64,000 nucleotides of DNA, from positions 558,001 to 622,000 of the forward strand of contig JANATG010000016.1 of assembly GCA_029449235.1 (NCBI GenBank), in the 5' to 3' direction. The notes beneath the pieces are model-generated. The model did no database searches and had not been told where the DNA came from. It was given only the letters and a program-made list of their open reading frames with translations. The stretch is from Linnemannia schmuckeri. Its lineage: Eukaryota > Mortierellomycota > Mortierellomycetes > Mortierellales > Mortierellaceae. Within the stretch, counting starts at the first letter, position 1. The number at the start of each line of letters is the position of its first letter. The translations under genes and the position numbers were made by a program. Positions 12,185-23,236 of the stretch are shown here, piece by piece.

Positions 12185-12271
12185 GACTGAATAACACCCC
12201 CTTATATTTTTAATTCAGTAAAAGGATCCATTTTATCCTATGAAAAGTGGATTTTTCCGCAAAATGGACTG
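12185..12271 (-). repeat. Right terminal inverted repeat of the pogo-like element
   Basis: Mirror copy of 10079-10165. It ends in ...GGACTG and is followed by the TA target duplication. Confidence 0.9.
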
Positions 12272-12647
12272 TAGGGAGAGGAGGGACGGTGATGAGGAAA
12301 GAGTGTTGGTGGTGGTGTGAAGGTGATGTGTGTGTGGGAGGAAGAGGGCATGGTCACTGTTACTCAGGGAGAGGGTCGAAGGCCAGAGTTGTAGGACTGC
12401 TGTTGTCCTCAATTGGTACTGAGGTAGTGATAATAGTGTCCTAATGAACCACACGAAACGATACACTGCAGCGCGCCAGCGAAACTCTTGTCAGTACTGC
12501 TCTGGTCCAAGAAGTGATGTGTAAAAGGACAAAGAGCAGACAAGAGGGCTGGGCACACTACTAATACTATGTCTACAAAGAATATGACTGCTAATCTAAG
12601 GCGTTGCCACCGCTGCCTAGCCACCACATTATTTTGCAACAATATAC

Positions 12648-12833
12648 GGACCTTAATAATTTTTTTCAATGTTGTTTGAGTGAACTCTACTCCTTCACTC
12701 TCTCACTTGCTTTTTCTTTTTTCCTTGACTCTGAACAAGCCATTGCATGACAGATATGGGCGATACCAACTGGTATCGCCATGTGTTTGTCCACAATCGC
12801 ATACATGGCACACTCGTCCACGGCTCTCCATGA
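12648..12833 (+). repeat. Palindrome-bearing dispersed repeat, copy A
   Basis: About 185 bp beginning GGACCTTAAT, then a T run, TCAATGTTGT, a pyrimidine-rich tract and a perfect palindrome at 12759-12780 (arms GGCGATACCA and TGGTATCGCC, 2-bp centre). It continues through CCACAATCGCATACATGGCA. The same order occurs at 35856-36050. Confidence 0.75.
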
Positions 12834-12949
12834 AAAAGAGATGGAAGTGTTTGTGGTGTGTAAGGGAGAGGGAGCGACAGAGAGAGAACGAGAGTGACAG
12901 AGACTCGGAACAGGAAAGGATGCACATGTTTGCATGAGCTTTCTATTGA

Positions 12950-13110
12950 TTTTCCTTCCTTTTGTTTGAGGACACATTGTCCTCTTTAGTCTCTCGCTTG
13001 CTATCTTTTTCCTTGACTCTGGATAAGCAATGACCTGGCCGACATGGGCGATACCAACCGGTATCACCATATGTTTGCCCACAATCGCGCACGTGACACG
13101 CTCATTGTGA
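12950..13110 (+). repeat. Palindrome-bearing dispersed repeat, diverged copy B
   Basis: Same order as copy A: pyrimidine tract, CTTGACTCTGGATAAGC, then an imperfect palindrome (13047-13068, one arm carries ATCACC) and CCCACAATCGC. It lies in the same orientation 288 bp after copy A, so the two form a loose tandem pair. Confidence 0.65.
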
Positions 13111-13349
13111 GGGTCTTGAGGAGAGTTGTCCTTGGCTGGCCGAGACGTTGGCGTCAGTGCCAGATGTGATAGGGTCACTCATCGAGGAAGAGGGAGAAGG
13201 AAAGGTGGAGTTCCCCTCTACAGCCCCTGTGTTCGAGGGTGTGTTTCCAGGATTGACGGGCATAACTCAGATAGCGGGCAGACAAGGAAAAAGGCGTATG
13301 TGTGTGTGTGTCCCTTCTCAGTATCGCAAATAAAGACGGTAACTCTCAA

Positions 13350-13484
13350 GACCTGCTCGTACCGGGGAAAGAAAGGTGCTTTATGTCAATAGCTATTCTC
13401 CAAAGACTAGAAACTACTACTGCTACCGATGGTCAAAAGGGAATAGTGCCTACCTGCTCGTATCGTGGAAAGAATGGTGCTTTT
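13350..13484 (+). repeat. Short direct repeat pair
   Basis: The motif CTGCTCGTAYCGKGGAAAG followed by AAWGGTGCTTT occurs at about 13352 and again at about 13451. No coding role is apparent. Confidence 0.5.
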
Positions 13485-14243
13485 CCAGACACTCGCAGGC
13501 AAACGCGTAAAATAGTCAAAATGGCCATCGGAAGCTAAGCCACTCAAATCACCACACAAAATGTATCAAAGTCGCGTTCAATTAAAAAGGATCGAAACCT
13601 GTTCATGCAGAGACCTGGCAGGAGCCAAAACGTGGCAGGCAGTGTATGTCATTCTTGTGGAAGTGCAACAAGATGTCGCTTGAATGATCGATTACACCAA
13701 GAGTCGACCGATCACTTACAATGTTACAGCAGAATCGATCGATCACTTGCAAAACGCGGCAGTACGAATTCATGCCATTTGTACTTTTTTAGTTTGGAGT
13801 AATGACGTTTCCCAATTTCTACTTTGCCATCTGCTTGCTTTTTTGAGTTTGCAATGCCTCTATTCTTTATTTTCCTTGGTTGCCCACTCCTTGGTGCTGT
13901 CTCTTGTCCCTTCTTTTCATTCATGCACTATACATGCCGTTATCCATTCGTTTACCAACCCTGCCCTGGCACGGTTCCATGCCCCTCTCTTCAGCAAGAT
14001 GGCAAAGCAAAACTAAATTTTCATGTCCTACAGAATTCGCTCTCTCCCGTCTTTTGCGCTCTCTCTCTTCTTTTGGTACTAGCTACCTCCTTTAATACCT
14101 GTGCATAATGTTGGATAATCATTCATGCAAGCGCGGCATCACTATTTGCCAGCATAAACCTCATTGAACATTGAGTTTCATTTAAATAGCCGTTGGTTTT
14201 CCAACTCTGAGCTATTATCGGTCTCTGTATCACACCCTCGACC
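13485..14243. other. Intergenic, likely promoter of the DUF4419 gene
   Basis: No supportable gene. A CGATCACTT-RCAA motif occurs twice (about 13710 and 13741). Pyrimidine-rich sequence lies upstream of the ATG at 14244. Confidence 0.4.
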
Positions 14244-15383
14244 ATGCCAGTCACCACCAACCCTTCCAATATACCTCTTGAGGCCGTCCACACTCGACAC
14301 TCCAGACCTGAGACCGCCGAATATTACACCAAGAACCCCTATGCCATCATTGAGGGAGACAGAGCGCTCCAAACAAAGAAAGGAAAGGTTATTCGATGCT
14401 CCTTTCCTCTTCCCTCCAAGGAATCTTCCGCGAAGGACGTACTCATATCCGCGAGGCGCAACAACGGCTTCGTTGACGCGGCTTTGGAGGCGTACAACGA
14501 ACACCACCACCTTGTCATCCGTCCAGACGATGTCTGGATAGCGATCCTTTCTCAGTTCAACTTCTTTGTTAATGCAAACGCCGAGAAGTTGCGCCATCTC
14601 TTCGTCGCACATGAAGGTCAGAAGCAACTGTCAATCGAGACTTCTGGCCCTCTACGTTCCTGGGATTTCGGAAACCTGGCGATTCAGATGGGAGAGCTGC
14701 TCCAAGAACATGTTCTCGACCCGGAACTCCATGAGTGGATCATGCCAGAGTTCACCACCACCACGACTGACGACAGGATCATCGGTAGTGTTATCATGAT
14801 GTCGGCCCTCAAGAAGTATTTCAAATGCTGTTTTTTCACAATGTGTGGTCTACCGGCTGTAACTCTGCTCGGCGAGAAAGGTGACTGGGAGAAGCTTCTT
14901 GTAAGGATTGAGAAGCTCACAGAGTATGGCGAGGAGACTACTCAATGGCGCGACCTGCTCAAGGCGGTGCTCACCGGCTTTGTGGAGACTTTCAACAATC
15001 CTGATTCTGAAGAAACCAAAGACTTTTGGAGGAAAATCGCGCACCTTCGGAGTGGTAGTGGTGCATCCTATATCTCTGGTTGGATCACGGCATTCTGCTT
15101 CTTCAGTTCCGAAGGAGAGTCTCTTTACAGGAAAAACAGCGGGCTGACGCTGGGCGATACTGCTTTCCATCGCGTTGAGATTGACGACATTCCCGCAGGA
15201 TACGCCGATGTGCCAGTCTTACTTGATGAAAATGGCAGTAAGACCATGACAGTTATGGTAGCTGGTCTAGTTGGGATCAGAGTGACAGGAAACCACGACA
15301 CGGTTCAACCTCAGCCCGCGTGGTGGATATCGGAGGATGCGTTGGGAGCAGATGGCTCAACCACGACTGGTATCGTAGTTTAG
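14244..15383 (+). CDS. DUF4419 domain protein
   Basis: Intronless 379-residue protein. The order of blocks matches the DUF4419 family: LVIRPDDVWIAILSQFNFFVN near residues 90-110, then PEFTTTTTDDRIIGSVIMM near 170-188. These are followed by MCGLPAVTLLGEKGDWEKL near 200-218, FWRKIAHLRSGSGASYISGW near 262-282, and a late AGYADVPVLLDENG segment. The length is close to what the family usually shows. Its biochemical function is not established; the family is common in fungi and some bacteria. No signal peptide or membrane helix is seen. The gene stands alone between the transposon/repeat region and the left inverted arm. Its 3' flank (about 15460-15600) is weakly similar to the outer flank of the right arm. 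Confidence 0.85.
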   Translation: MPVTTNPSNIPLEAVHTRHSRPETAEYYTKNPYAIIEGDRALQTKKGKVIRCSFPLPSKESSAKDVLISARRNNGFVDAALEAYNEHHHLVIRPDDVWIAILSQFNFFVNANAEKLRHLFVAHEGQKQLSIETSGPLRSWDFGNLAIQMGELLQEHVLDPELHEWIMPEFTTTTTDDRIIGSVIMMSALKKYFKCCFFTMCGLPAVTLLGEKGDWEKLLVRIEKLTEYGEETTQWRDLLKAVLTGFVETFNNPDSEETKDFWRKIAHLRSGSGASYISGWITAFCFFSSEGESLYRKNSGLTLGDTAFHRVEIDDIPAGYADVPVLLDENGSKTMTVMVAGLVGIRVTGNHDTVQPQPAWWISEDALGADGSTTTGIVV

Positions 15384-15730
15384 AAGCAATCATAGCAAGT
15401 ACCATAAGGTCCAACCCAGTGTTACGGCGACTTGAATAAGAACATGGATTGTGCACATTAAAATAAATCTGTAGTATTCTACCACAAGGATGTAGCCGTA
15501 CAGTTTTTAGGAATATTGAAAAAGAAATGAACAAGAAAACAAAAAATAATATCTGTTGACACTCACATAGTTAGTTCAGTGTGAGATTTTTTATTTTTTT
15601 TTTTTTGCAGTTCGCGGATCCACTTTTTCCCTTGCTTGGTGCATATTGATGAAAGAGATGCGTTTTAGCACTCAATATTCGCTTTCAGAGAATTTGAATT
15701 GTTTGATGAAAAAAAGATAACGTGAATACC

Positions 15731-15826
15731 GGGAGGGGAATGGGGAGGGGAATGGGGAGGGGAATGGGGAGGGGAATGGGGAGGGGAATGGGGAGGGGAA
15801 TGGGGAGGGGAATGGGGAGGGGAAGA
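15731..15826 (+). repeat. 12-bp tandem repeat (GGGAGGGGAATG), 7 full units
   Basis: Seven perfect units plus a partial eighth. The matching place in the right arm (about 35071-35122) has four full units, which makes this the clearest length difference between the arms. Confidence 0.95.
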
Positions 15827-17576
15827 GGTATGAAAGTTCCTTAATTTATTTCTGCAGCACTTTGCTTGCTGTGGGACTGCTCTAATAATGGCATTCTAGG
15901 CAACGAAACAAAATAGTGTGAGAGACAGAAGAAAGTGAGACAGAGAGATGAGGGAGGGGGGGAAGAGGGGGGAAAGAGGGCAACTGGGAGAGAGGACGGG
16001 CAACTGAGAGGCAGGATAAAGAGACAGACGTGGGATAAAACTAAGTAGAAAAAGGCAAGGAGCCAAAAGAAACAGAAGGAACCAGCAAAGATATGAAAGG
16101 TCTGGCATGGAAGTGATCAAGCACGCACAAGAGACTTGTAGAAAAAGGGAAAGATGGACGTGTAAAGCACGTTTCTTTCATTTTATCTCTGCTTTCGTTA
16201 TTGCTTGCGGATCTTCTTCGTACAAGTCCCCATGACCCCAAGACGACGGCAGTAATAATAGTGGAGGGTTGTTTATACTTCGCCTTTACTCGTGCGCCGC
16301 CATGGCGCGTTGTTGCAGCTTTATTTCTCTTTTCTGTCATAGTGGCTGCAGCAGGATCATTAATTCTAGGAGGGAAGGCAATTGAGAAGGGCTACCCCTT
16401 TTTACCGTTCAGAGACCATAGACGACCATCGACCCTGAAGAAGTATTTCTCAATAAACAACGCCTCGTCAGTTTCTTCGATGCATGGTGCTGAGAGACGT
16501 TGCCCCAGGGTAAGAGGCGGGAACACTACAAGAAAGTAGGAGTTGCTTGTGTGTGAAGGACGTCCTAGTCAACATTTTTGTCTTTTGCAACTGTAGAAAA
16601 CCAAAAAAGGAGCGAGTTTTGAAAGCGAATAGCCTCTAATCTCCTCAATGGTAGTCTCTGCAAGATCTGTATTCTGAGTTCTGACGAGGACCCTACTTTC
16701 CTTTCACCCTCTCTCTCGCCCACACAAACTTCTTTTGTCTTTTCTAACCCAACTGCCGCGTCTGAGATATCCGCCTACTAGCTTAGCGTCCTTGGCACTC
16801 GTACACCTTGTTGTTTCTGCAAGATCCAGGCCTAAGAAAAGTGTGAGGTTATGGAGGCCCATTCGCGCCGTTATGCTTTGACCACTTTGCTTCAAAAAAA
16901 AAAGGATCAAATAGACACATGCTTTCATACGATTGTTATCTTCCTTTGCAATAACACGAGTTAGAAGGACGTCTTGGCTGTCTATGTAAAAGCGTGCATC
17001 GTCTCTCCTCCTTATTTTCCTCTCCATCTATCCCTCACTATCTTTTGTCTTCTGTTGGATTGATGATGGAAGTGGTTGTTCGTTGACTTAAATCCCCATT
17101 CCTACTACCTCATCGTTGTTGTTATTGCCTAATTGTTTTTCTTGTGCATAATTTTGTGGCCTAGAAAAAGAGCACGCTGATGATCAGTATTGCTTGCATT
17201 TCTCTGTTTTCTAGCTTTTGAGATGCACATGCACATGCACGGGTGCAATTTTATGGAATGAGAGATACAAATAAAAGAATGGAGAGGAGAGGAAGAGGAG
17301 AGGAAGCAAGGGACGATTGTCATCAGAACACGACTCTCTTGCACACAACTCAACTGGTGAGAATTCTTACACCCCTTTGAAAAGAGCTGTGAACCGAGTT
17401 GGACTTTTCCTTTCCTTCTAATCCATTTTGTTTTTCTTTCTTTTGGTCATACCCTGCATCCTTCATATTCTCTGTACTGCCTCAGACACTCGACTGTTCT
17501 CTTTCTCTTTGTTCTTCTATTCCCTTGGCCCACGTTCCCCCTTGTCTCCCTTTCTCCTTCGCTCTTTTTTCTCTTC

Positions 17577-17785
17577 CTCCCTTCCCTTTCCCTCTGCCCT
17601 CCCTTCCCTTTCCCTCTGCCCTCCCTTCCCTTTCCCTCTGCCCTCCCTTCCCTTTCCCTCTGCCCTCCCTTCCCTTTCCCTCTGCCCTCCCTTCCCTTTC
17701 CCTCTGCCCTCCCTTCCCTTTCCCTCTGCCCTCCCTTCCCTTTCCCTCTGCCCTCCCTTCCCTTTCCCTCTGCCCTCCTTTACCT
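17577..17785 (+). repeat. 22-bp pyrimidine minisatellite in the left arm
   Basis: About nine copies of a unit of the form TTCCCTTTCCCTCTGCCC plus TCCC. Reading frames across it give 22-residue periodic Pro/Leu/Ser strings that are an artefact of the repeat. The right arm carries the same array with the same copy number. Confidence 0.9.
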
Positions 17786-18364
17786 TCCCTCTACTCTCCT
17801 TCACCTTCCTTCCACCCTCCTTTAACCTCTCCTTCTACCTTTCATCACCTCTCGCCACCTTCCTATTCCCTTCTACCTTTAGATATACAATCATGTCCTT
17901 GACACCCTTCCCTGTAGTCTTTTCCTCTTTGAGTGCAGGTTTACACAAAGCCCGTATTTTCTGACGGCAAGAAATGAGATAGATTGAACATTTATACAGA
18001 ATCCTTCGAAGAATAAACAATAGCTCGCTTGTTTTATTTGCCCTGTATAACATATTTGAAAAAAGACAAAGGAGCAAAAAAGGACTTGTAGAATTCTGAG
18101 CTTGGTGTAACAGTTGACTTGGCCTTTTTTTCTTGCGTGTGAAAATAAAAGAGAGAGGGAAGAAAGAGACGAGCCCTGAAAAGAAGGCAAACCGAATGAC
18201 GGTTCACGCGCAGAGGAGAGTTAGGGAGATGAGGCTAACTGTGTCTCGACTCTGGTCAGGTTCAAGTATGAATGGGTGTAAAAATGAGTGTGAAAAAGGG
18301 TGTAAAAGTCAGGTCGAGATGGCTGGATAGTCTCAAGACATTTTTTTTTTGCCCTAGCAAAATG

Positions 18365-18847
18365 GACGCCCCAACAAAGGGGTCAAACACCTTTCGTTAC
18401 TTTCTGTCAAATCAAGAAGCAGAAAAGGGAAATGGACAGTTCACAGACAAGAATGTCGCCTAGTTAAATGACGCCTGTGGCATCCACCAGCGCTGGTCAA
18501 GCCAGGATTAGACCAATCGTCGGCAAATAAAAACTGCCTCCATTCTACCGTAATCCTTACTCATATGTAAAGGGGGCAGAAGCAGGCTTTGTTTACAATG
18601 GGATAAGAAAAAGCGGTACTGTATGTTCATACAGGCATGTAAAAAGCGGATTTTAGGTCAATTGCTGCAACCCTGTAAACATTCCAAAAAAAACCAGAGT
18701 CTTACTTGAATGTACGACCTTCATCTTATGGAATCCTTACCTTGTGTTTATCCACTGTTTGTGTGCGCCTTACACTAATGTAAAAACATTATTTCATCAA
18801 ATCTTTACTCATTGTACACCTTCACTCATACACCCTTGTAAGCATTT
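18365..18847 (+). repeat. Triplicated 483-bp arm end with TGTAAA motifs
   Basis: This terminal 483 bp is present three times: here, at 32041-32523 (inverted) and at 36051-36533 (direct), all the same length and identical as far as I can read. It is rich in TGTAAA/TTTACA and TGTAA-type words in both orientations, a pattern seen in subterminal regions of some DNA transposons. It may be the end of a non-autonomous element. Confidence 0.7.
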
Positions 18848-19088
18848 AGTTTACAGAGGATTGTAACAATTTCTTTTTTGGCTTCAAGGAGGCAGTAGAT
18901 GTCCTGTGCGTTCCTAGTTGAAGTAGGCATCAGGATAGGAATAACGGGCGCTGAGACAGGAACAGCGGGCGTCATTAGCGCCCCCATTAGGTCTCTTCCT
19001 GTCAACTTAGTCGTTGATGGTTGCACCGGCATCTTGCTTCCCGTCGACATGTAGTCTTCGGGATACAGGCACCATCCAGCATGAAATT

Positions 19089-20666
19089 CTAAAGTTGCTC
19101 ACCAGACTTGAATAGGATGGTAATGGCATTTGCTGCAGCCAGGCTAGGAGAGAACGGGGCTTTGGACTGCTCAATGGTTGAGAACAGACGTTTTTTCAAG
19201 CGAGAGTCAGGCTGCGTGCGTTCTACCAAAAACTGCAAAACTGCCGGCTCCTTGAAAAGATTGCGCTTGGAGAAGGGATTACTTGATGTGGAGGGACGAG
19301 ACTTGCTCGAGTTGCCTTTCCTCTTGGAGCGGGCATCATCCTTGCGTCGACGGGGGCCATCGTCCACCTTGTTGGAGCCACTCTTGTCTCCGCGAGAGCC
19401 ATCATTATTGTCACCAGGCGACCTCCGTTGGTTCAGTAGAGCGGACTGGTCGAATCGCTCGATGAAGCACGAGAGCAATGCTCGGTAGTCGGCTTGGCAA
19501 AGGACAGGACCGAGGATAACGACTTCGGAGATTGCAGTAGATCCCAAAGATGGATCCTTGAGGAATTCTGCAACTAGCTTGGACACCAACCAGCGAATGC
19601 GAGCCTGCGCTGTAGGATCTTCCCGAATGGCGTCCAACCAAAGGCGTCCAGGATCATCGGGAAGGCGGACCCCAATGGCACTGCTTTGAGAGGACGAAGA
19701 AGACTGTTCCTCGAGCAACAGTCTGGCGCAGAAAACAAGCTGCAAGGTGGATACTATTAGCGCTCGGGGGTCTGTAGGAGTTAGAGACCTAACCGTAGGT
19801 TTGGGAGCGTCCTCAAGGAAGGTGTCATATCGAATATCGGAATTCATTAATGGTGAAGTCTGACCAGTGTCATTTAAGCCAATGGAATGAGAATTGGGTG
19901 CTTGAGGGGGGGGTGAATGCCGTTCTCTAGTTGAGGAAGCTGTGGCGTTTCAGACTCTTGAGTAATGCATAGCCCTGTCGAATCTAGGGTATCGACGGCG
20001 ATGGCTGGTATAGGGACGCTTGCAATTGATCGTGGAGGCAAGGCGCGGGGAATCTTATTGGATTTGGATTACCAAGAAGACGAGCTTTCCCAAAAAGCTT
20101 TGAAAGTAATCCTGGATCCCTGCTATAGTCCTTTTCGGACGCAATGTCGCAGTCTAATATCTAAATATTGACGTCAGTGGTGCTGCTGGATTGGGACCTG
20201 TGGTGAAATTTCCAGGGACTTTGAGAAATCTTGACGAAGAGGCTGGGGTTGAAAGTTCGTTCGGAGGCACAACAGTCATGTGGCGGGATCTGTCATAGGA
20301 TAAAAAAAGCACACTGTCAATAATTGAAAGGTATAGTCTGGCTGGGTAAGATTGCAGTAAACAAACGAACTTTTACCTTTGTGATGTCCAGATAGCTGAG
20401 GATAAAATGGGTCAGTGATGCAATTATTAAAATTGAGAGAGTTGGACCTTGGTGTAACAATTTTCATTACATGCGGATAAAATTATAAAGATGCGGTGAG
20501 AGCTTATGTTGTTGAAAAATAGAAACCTTCTAACTTGACGTTCTTCTGACATCCATACCTTTGTGCCCCCAAGAACTTTTCTGGGGGTGGAAAGCAGTGA
20601 TACAGGGGGAGGTTCTTGGATGTGTGTAGCGGCTGAAGCGTTCTGTGAAGACGCAGAAATGGACAT
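19089..20666 (-). pseudogene. NACHT-less paralogue of the ARM-NACHT gene (fragmentary)
   Basis: The clear reading frame 19847-19089 (252 residues) joins the start of the ARM-like domain of the 28491 protein (STLQLVFCARLLLEEQ to FIERFDQSALLN) to its C-terminal block (NLFKEPAVLQFLVERTQ, IEQSK, SLAAANAITILF). The whole NACHT and acidic linker are absent. Further upstream on the same strand, pieces align with the N-terminus of the big protein: MSISASSQN at 20666 against MAIASSDN, and GLLSKLFGKARLLG against GLLSTFITS...FFGRMRLR. Donor-like GTATGG and GTAAAA signals occur between them, but I could not join all pieces in one frame. Bases 19432-19742 match 27704-28014 exactly, while flanking homology is only moderate. 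It may be a decayed gene, or a short spliced partner protein. Confidence 0.65.
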
Positions 20667-23236
20667 GACGTTAACGTTGGACGATCACACGAGTTGGTTC
20701 AGGATATTCTAATTGCTTTGTACTTTATTACCTTTGGGCGTGACTTTCTGACAGATTGTTGCTGTTCCTGGGCGTTCGTTAATAAATGACTATTGTGTCT
20801 CTTGGGTCTGATTTGATAGGGTGGTTGGTATAGGTCTCAGCAATAGTTACGATGCTACATGATAAACATGATACAATGAAAGAGAAGTTACATGAGTGAC
20901 CATGACGATCGTATTGAAAACGATTGTTGTTCTTGAGCTGCATTTCATAGCTACCTGAGAATAAGACGGCGCTGTAGTTTTCTTTTAATTTTTATTTGTT
21001 GTTTGTTGTTTGTTTGTTGTTTCTTGTTTCTTGCGTTTTCAATGGATTAATACAGTAAATGGTAGCTCTTGATAGGGCACTAGAAGCACAGTACTAAATA
21101 GACACGATGGTTATTTCGAGCCTTACAAGTTGCTAGCTTTTGCTTGAAGAGACAACGAGACAGTACACTTACTCCGCTGAAAGCCGACGGGTTCTTGTTT
21201 TGGACGATCGGATAGAGGGAATGCAGAAATAGCAGACACTGAGACCCTCCAGCTATTGGGATATTAAGGACAAAGCAAAGTTTAGATTTTATAACATGGG
21301 TTTACTATGCTTTTAAGCATCCTCTGCATAGGGAAGCGCGTTAAGTTAACATACTGGGATCTTTAAGACCAGGGATTATCGTCGTTGCTTCAGGCGAATC
21401 TGCTGTGGTCGTCCCTCCGGAGAGTGAAGAGATGATGAGGCGACGGAGTCGAGATGATTCGATTCTCGATGGTCGGTCAACGAACGCAGGCAGTGAGCTG
21501 ATGATTAGTAGATGGAGAGATCACCAAAGAGTTGGAAGAAAGAGAAAGGTCAAGGTAGGTCGAGAAGGGTGAAGAGCGAAAGGGGGGAGGACAGTGGGCG
21601 ATAAAAGGAGAGAGAGGGGAGGAAGGAATGGCGAAGGGAGAGGAAAGCGCAAGCGTATCAAGTCAAGAAGTTAAAGGACAAAAGTATCACGCACCATGGC
21701 ATGGCCAAGCAAAATTTCATAGCCTCTTCTTTCCATTCCCATATACCATGCAACCATGCAACCAAACAAAACCCGCGACATTCCTTATCTGTCATCGCAC
21801 AAGCCTACATCATTATTTTTGTAAGCATTGATCAAGAAGGGACAGGACAGCATGGCGCACAGAACAAAAAGCTCAAGGACACAGATACCTGATATTGTTT
21901 GGAAAAGCAGGGAAATGCTTTCGTAGAGGTTATTCATTCAGGTACCCAGAGAGGAGTAATGGATGAAAATTAATTGAACACAATTTACGCCACCAATGTA
22001 CACGAGTCATTCGCGTCGAAATCAATCATATTTTCCTGCCTCCGCAGCTTTGTTTTCGCCTTATTTTTTTCTTTTTCGTCCACCTCTTTTGTTCATATAT
22101 CAACGCCTTTTACTTTACCCGCACCTTAGGTACTTACCCGTGAATCTCTTCTATTACCTACAAACACGCCCACTCTGCTAAACCTCTCAACTTGATCGTT
22201 CGATTAATAGAGTGAGCAACCTTTAGCGCAGATCAGATCGGGGCCAGTTACTGTTGAGAAAATATACCTCGCATCCTCTCGCTTACTTCGTCCCCTGACC
22301 ACCTAACATGGACTGTCCAGCCGCCTCAGTACCCGCGCAGGAGACGTTGTATAAGCTGTCTCCTTTTGCTTACATTAACATGGTCTTTGCTCCTCGACTA
22401 ATAAAAAAGCTCTACTTCTGTCCCTTCCCCGCACTTTTTACTTCTTACTTGTTTTCAGTTCACGTATTCACATGCACATTCCATGCAGCCCACGATTAAA
22501 TTATACCATGCTCCCATAGACATGGCCTTTAGGACTACTTCGCAGTTGAGGGAATCCATGAATCGATTTACAGAGTCCATGATTCCTCTGTGGATCTCGC
22601 AGGTTGTTGGTAGGGAGACAGAGGAATCCTTCGGCTGCTTGACGGGAATAATCAAACTGGTTTGTTTAATCTACTCAATCTTAAAACAGGATTCTATATG
22701 CTGCTGTTTAGTCTGATAGAAAAGGAACTTTTTCTTAAGCAAAGCAGAATCAACGCGATCTCTGTCATCGCCTTTGTCATCCTCTCATTCATCCTCCGAT
22801 TCATCCATAAACTACTCGTAAAACTTCTCCCGAGTTGACCTTTGCTCTTCTGTCATAAAGAGCGCTTTTGTAGACGCAGTATCTCTAAGTCGCATTGCTG
22901 GCTTCGGGTAGAAAGGTAGGTCTGCGGGAGAAATCAAGAGTTTGAATGGTTCCATAATTCTATCGAACTTGCGGGTGTCGTAAAAGCGGAAAGAATCTCG
23001 ATTATACCCCGTGTGGGAGGAGGCTGCAATAATAGTGCGAGCAAATAAAGAAATGGATACATGGTTATAAACTGGAAAATGGTATGGGCATGGATATCAA
23101 TGCTTATGTTTAAATGAGCATACCATGAGCGCCATCCCCAAGGTTCATCAAGGTTAATGGTCTTTTGAGGGCTTCACTGAGATCTCAGTTTCCCACGCTT
23201 CGTTCTCCCCAGTCGAGTCTAAACTCTTTAGTTTCG
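20667..23236. other. Intergenic, no supportable gene
   Basis: AT-rich sequence with scattered short ORFs. A plus-strand ATG at 22308 follows a pyrimidine-rich leader and opens MDCPAASVPAQETLYKL, but the frame soon becomes non-protein-like. I would not call it. Runs of GTTT words lie near 20995-21030. Confidence 0.35.

Larger units (their letters stand above)
10077..12273 (+). mobile_element. pogo/Fot1-type (Tc1-mariner superfamily) DNA transposon, degenerate
   Basis: The element is 2193 bp between TA dinucleotides at 10077-10078 and 12272-12273, the target-site duplication expected for this superfamily. Its ends are 87-bp inverted repeats (10079-10165 and 12185-12271) that differ at 5 positions by my count. 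The right end reads CAGTCCATTTTGC inward, the CAGT start typical of pogo-like elements; the left end has changed to CGCTCC. Inside is one DDE_1 transposase gene with an intron and two nonsense codons. The well preserved repeats suggest a fairly recent insertion. Confidence 0.9.
15601..18847 (+). repeat. Left arm of a large inverted repeat
   Basis: About 3.25 kb that reappears in reverse complement at 32041-35253. Every sizeable ORF between 15896 and 18463 recurs with the same translation and length in the right arm, so identity over that part is essentially complete. The visible differences are the 12-bp tandem array (7 versus 4 full units), small A-run changes and a G/A change near 15690. 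No gene with a recognisable product lies inside. The inner edge, CTTGTAAGCATTT, is exact; the outer edge grades into diverged similarity (about 15460-15600). Confidence 0.9.

Noticed and set aside
15731..15826. CRISPR-like array
   Set aside because: Perfect tandem 12-bp units with no spacers, in a eukaryotic genome; this is a minisatellite.
16201..16539. 112-residue frame with a hydrophobic stretch inside the left arm (and its copy at 34349-34687)
   Set aside because: No good start, no recognised family and no splice context. It is preserved in both arms simply because the arms are near-identical.
17399..17964. Pro/Leu/Ser-rich frames of 167 and 178 residues (also in the right arm)
   Set aside because: They are translations of a 22-bp minisatellite and are open in several frames at once.
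22308..22499. Short plus-strand gene starting MDCPAASVPAQ
   Set aside because: Only the first about 25 codons look coding and no convincing exon follows.
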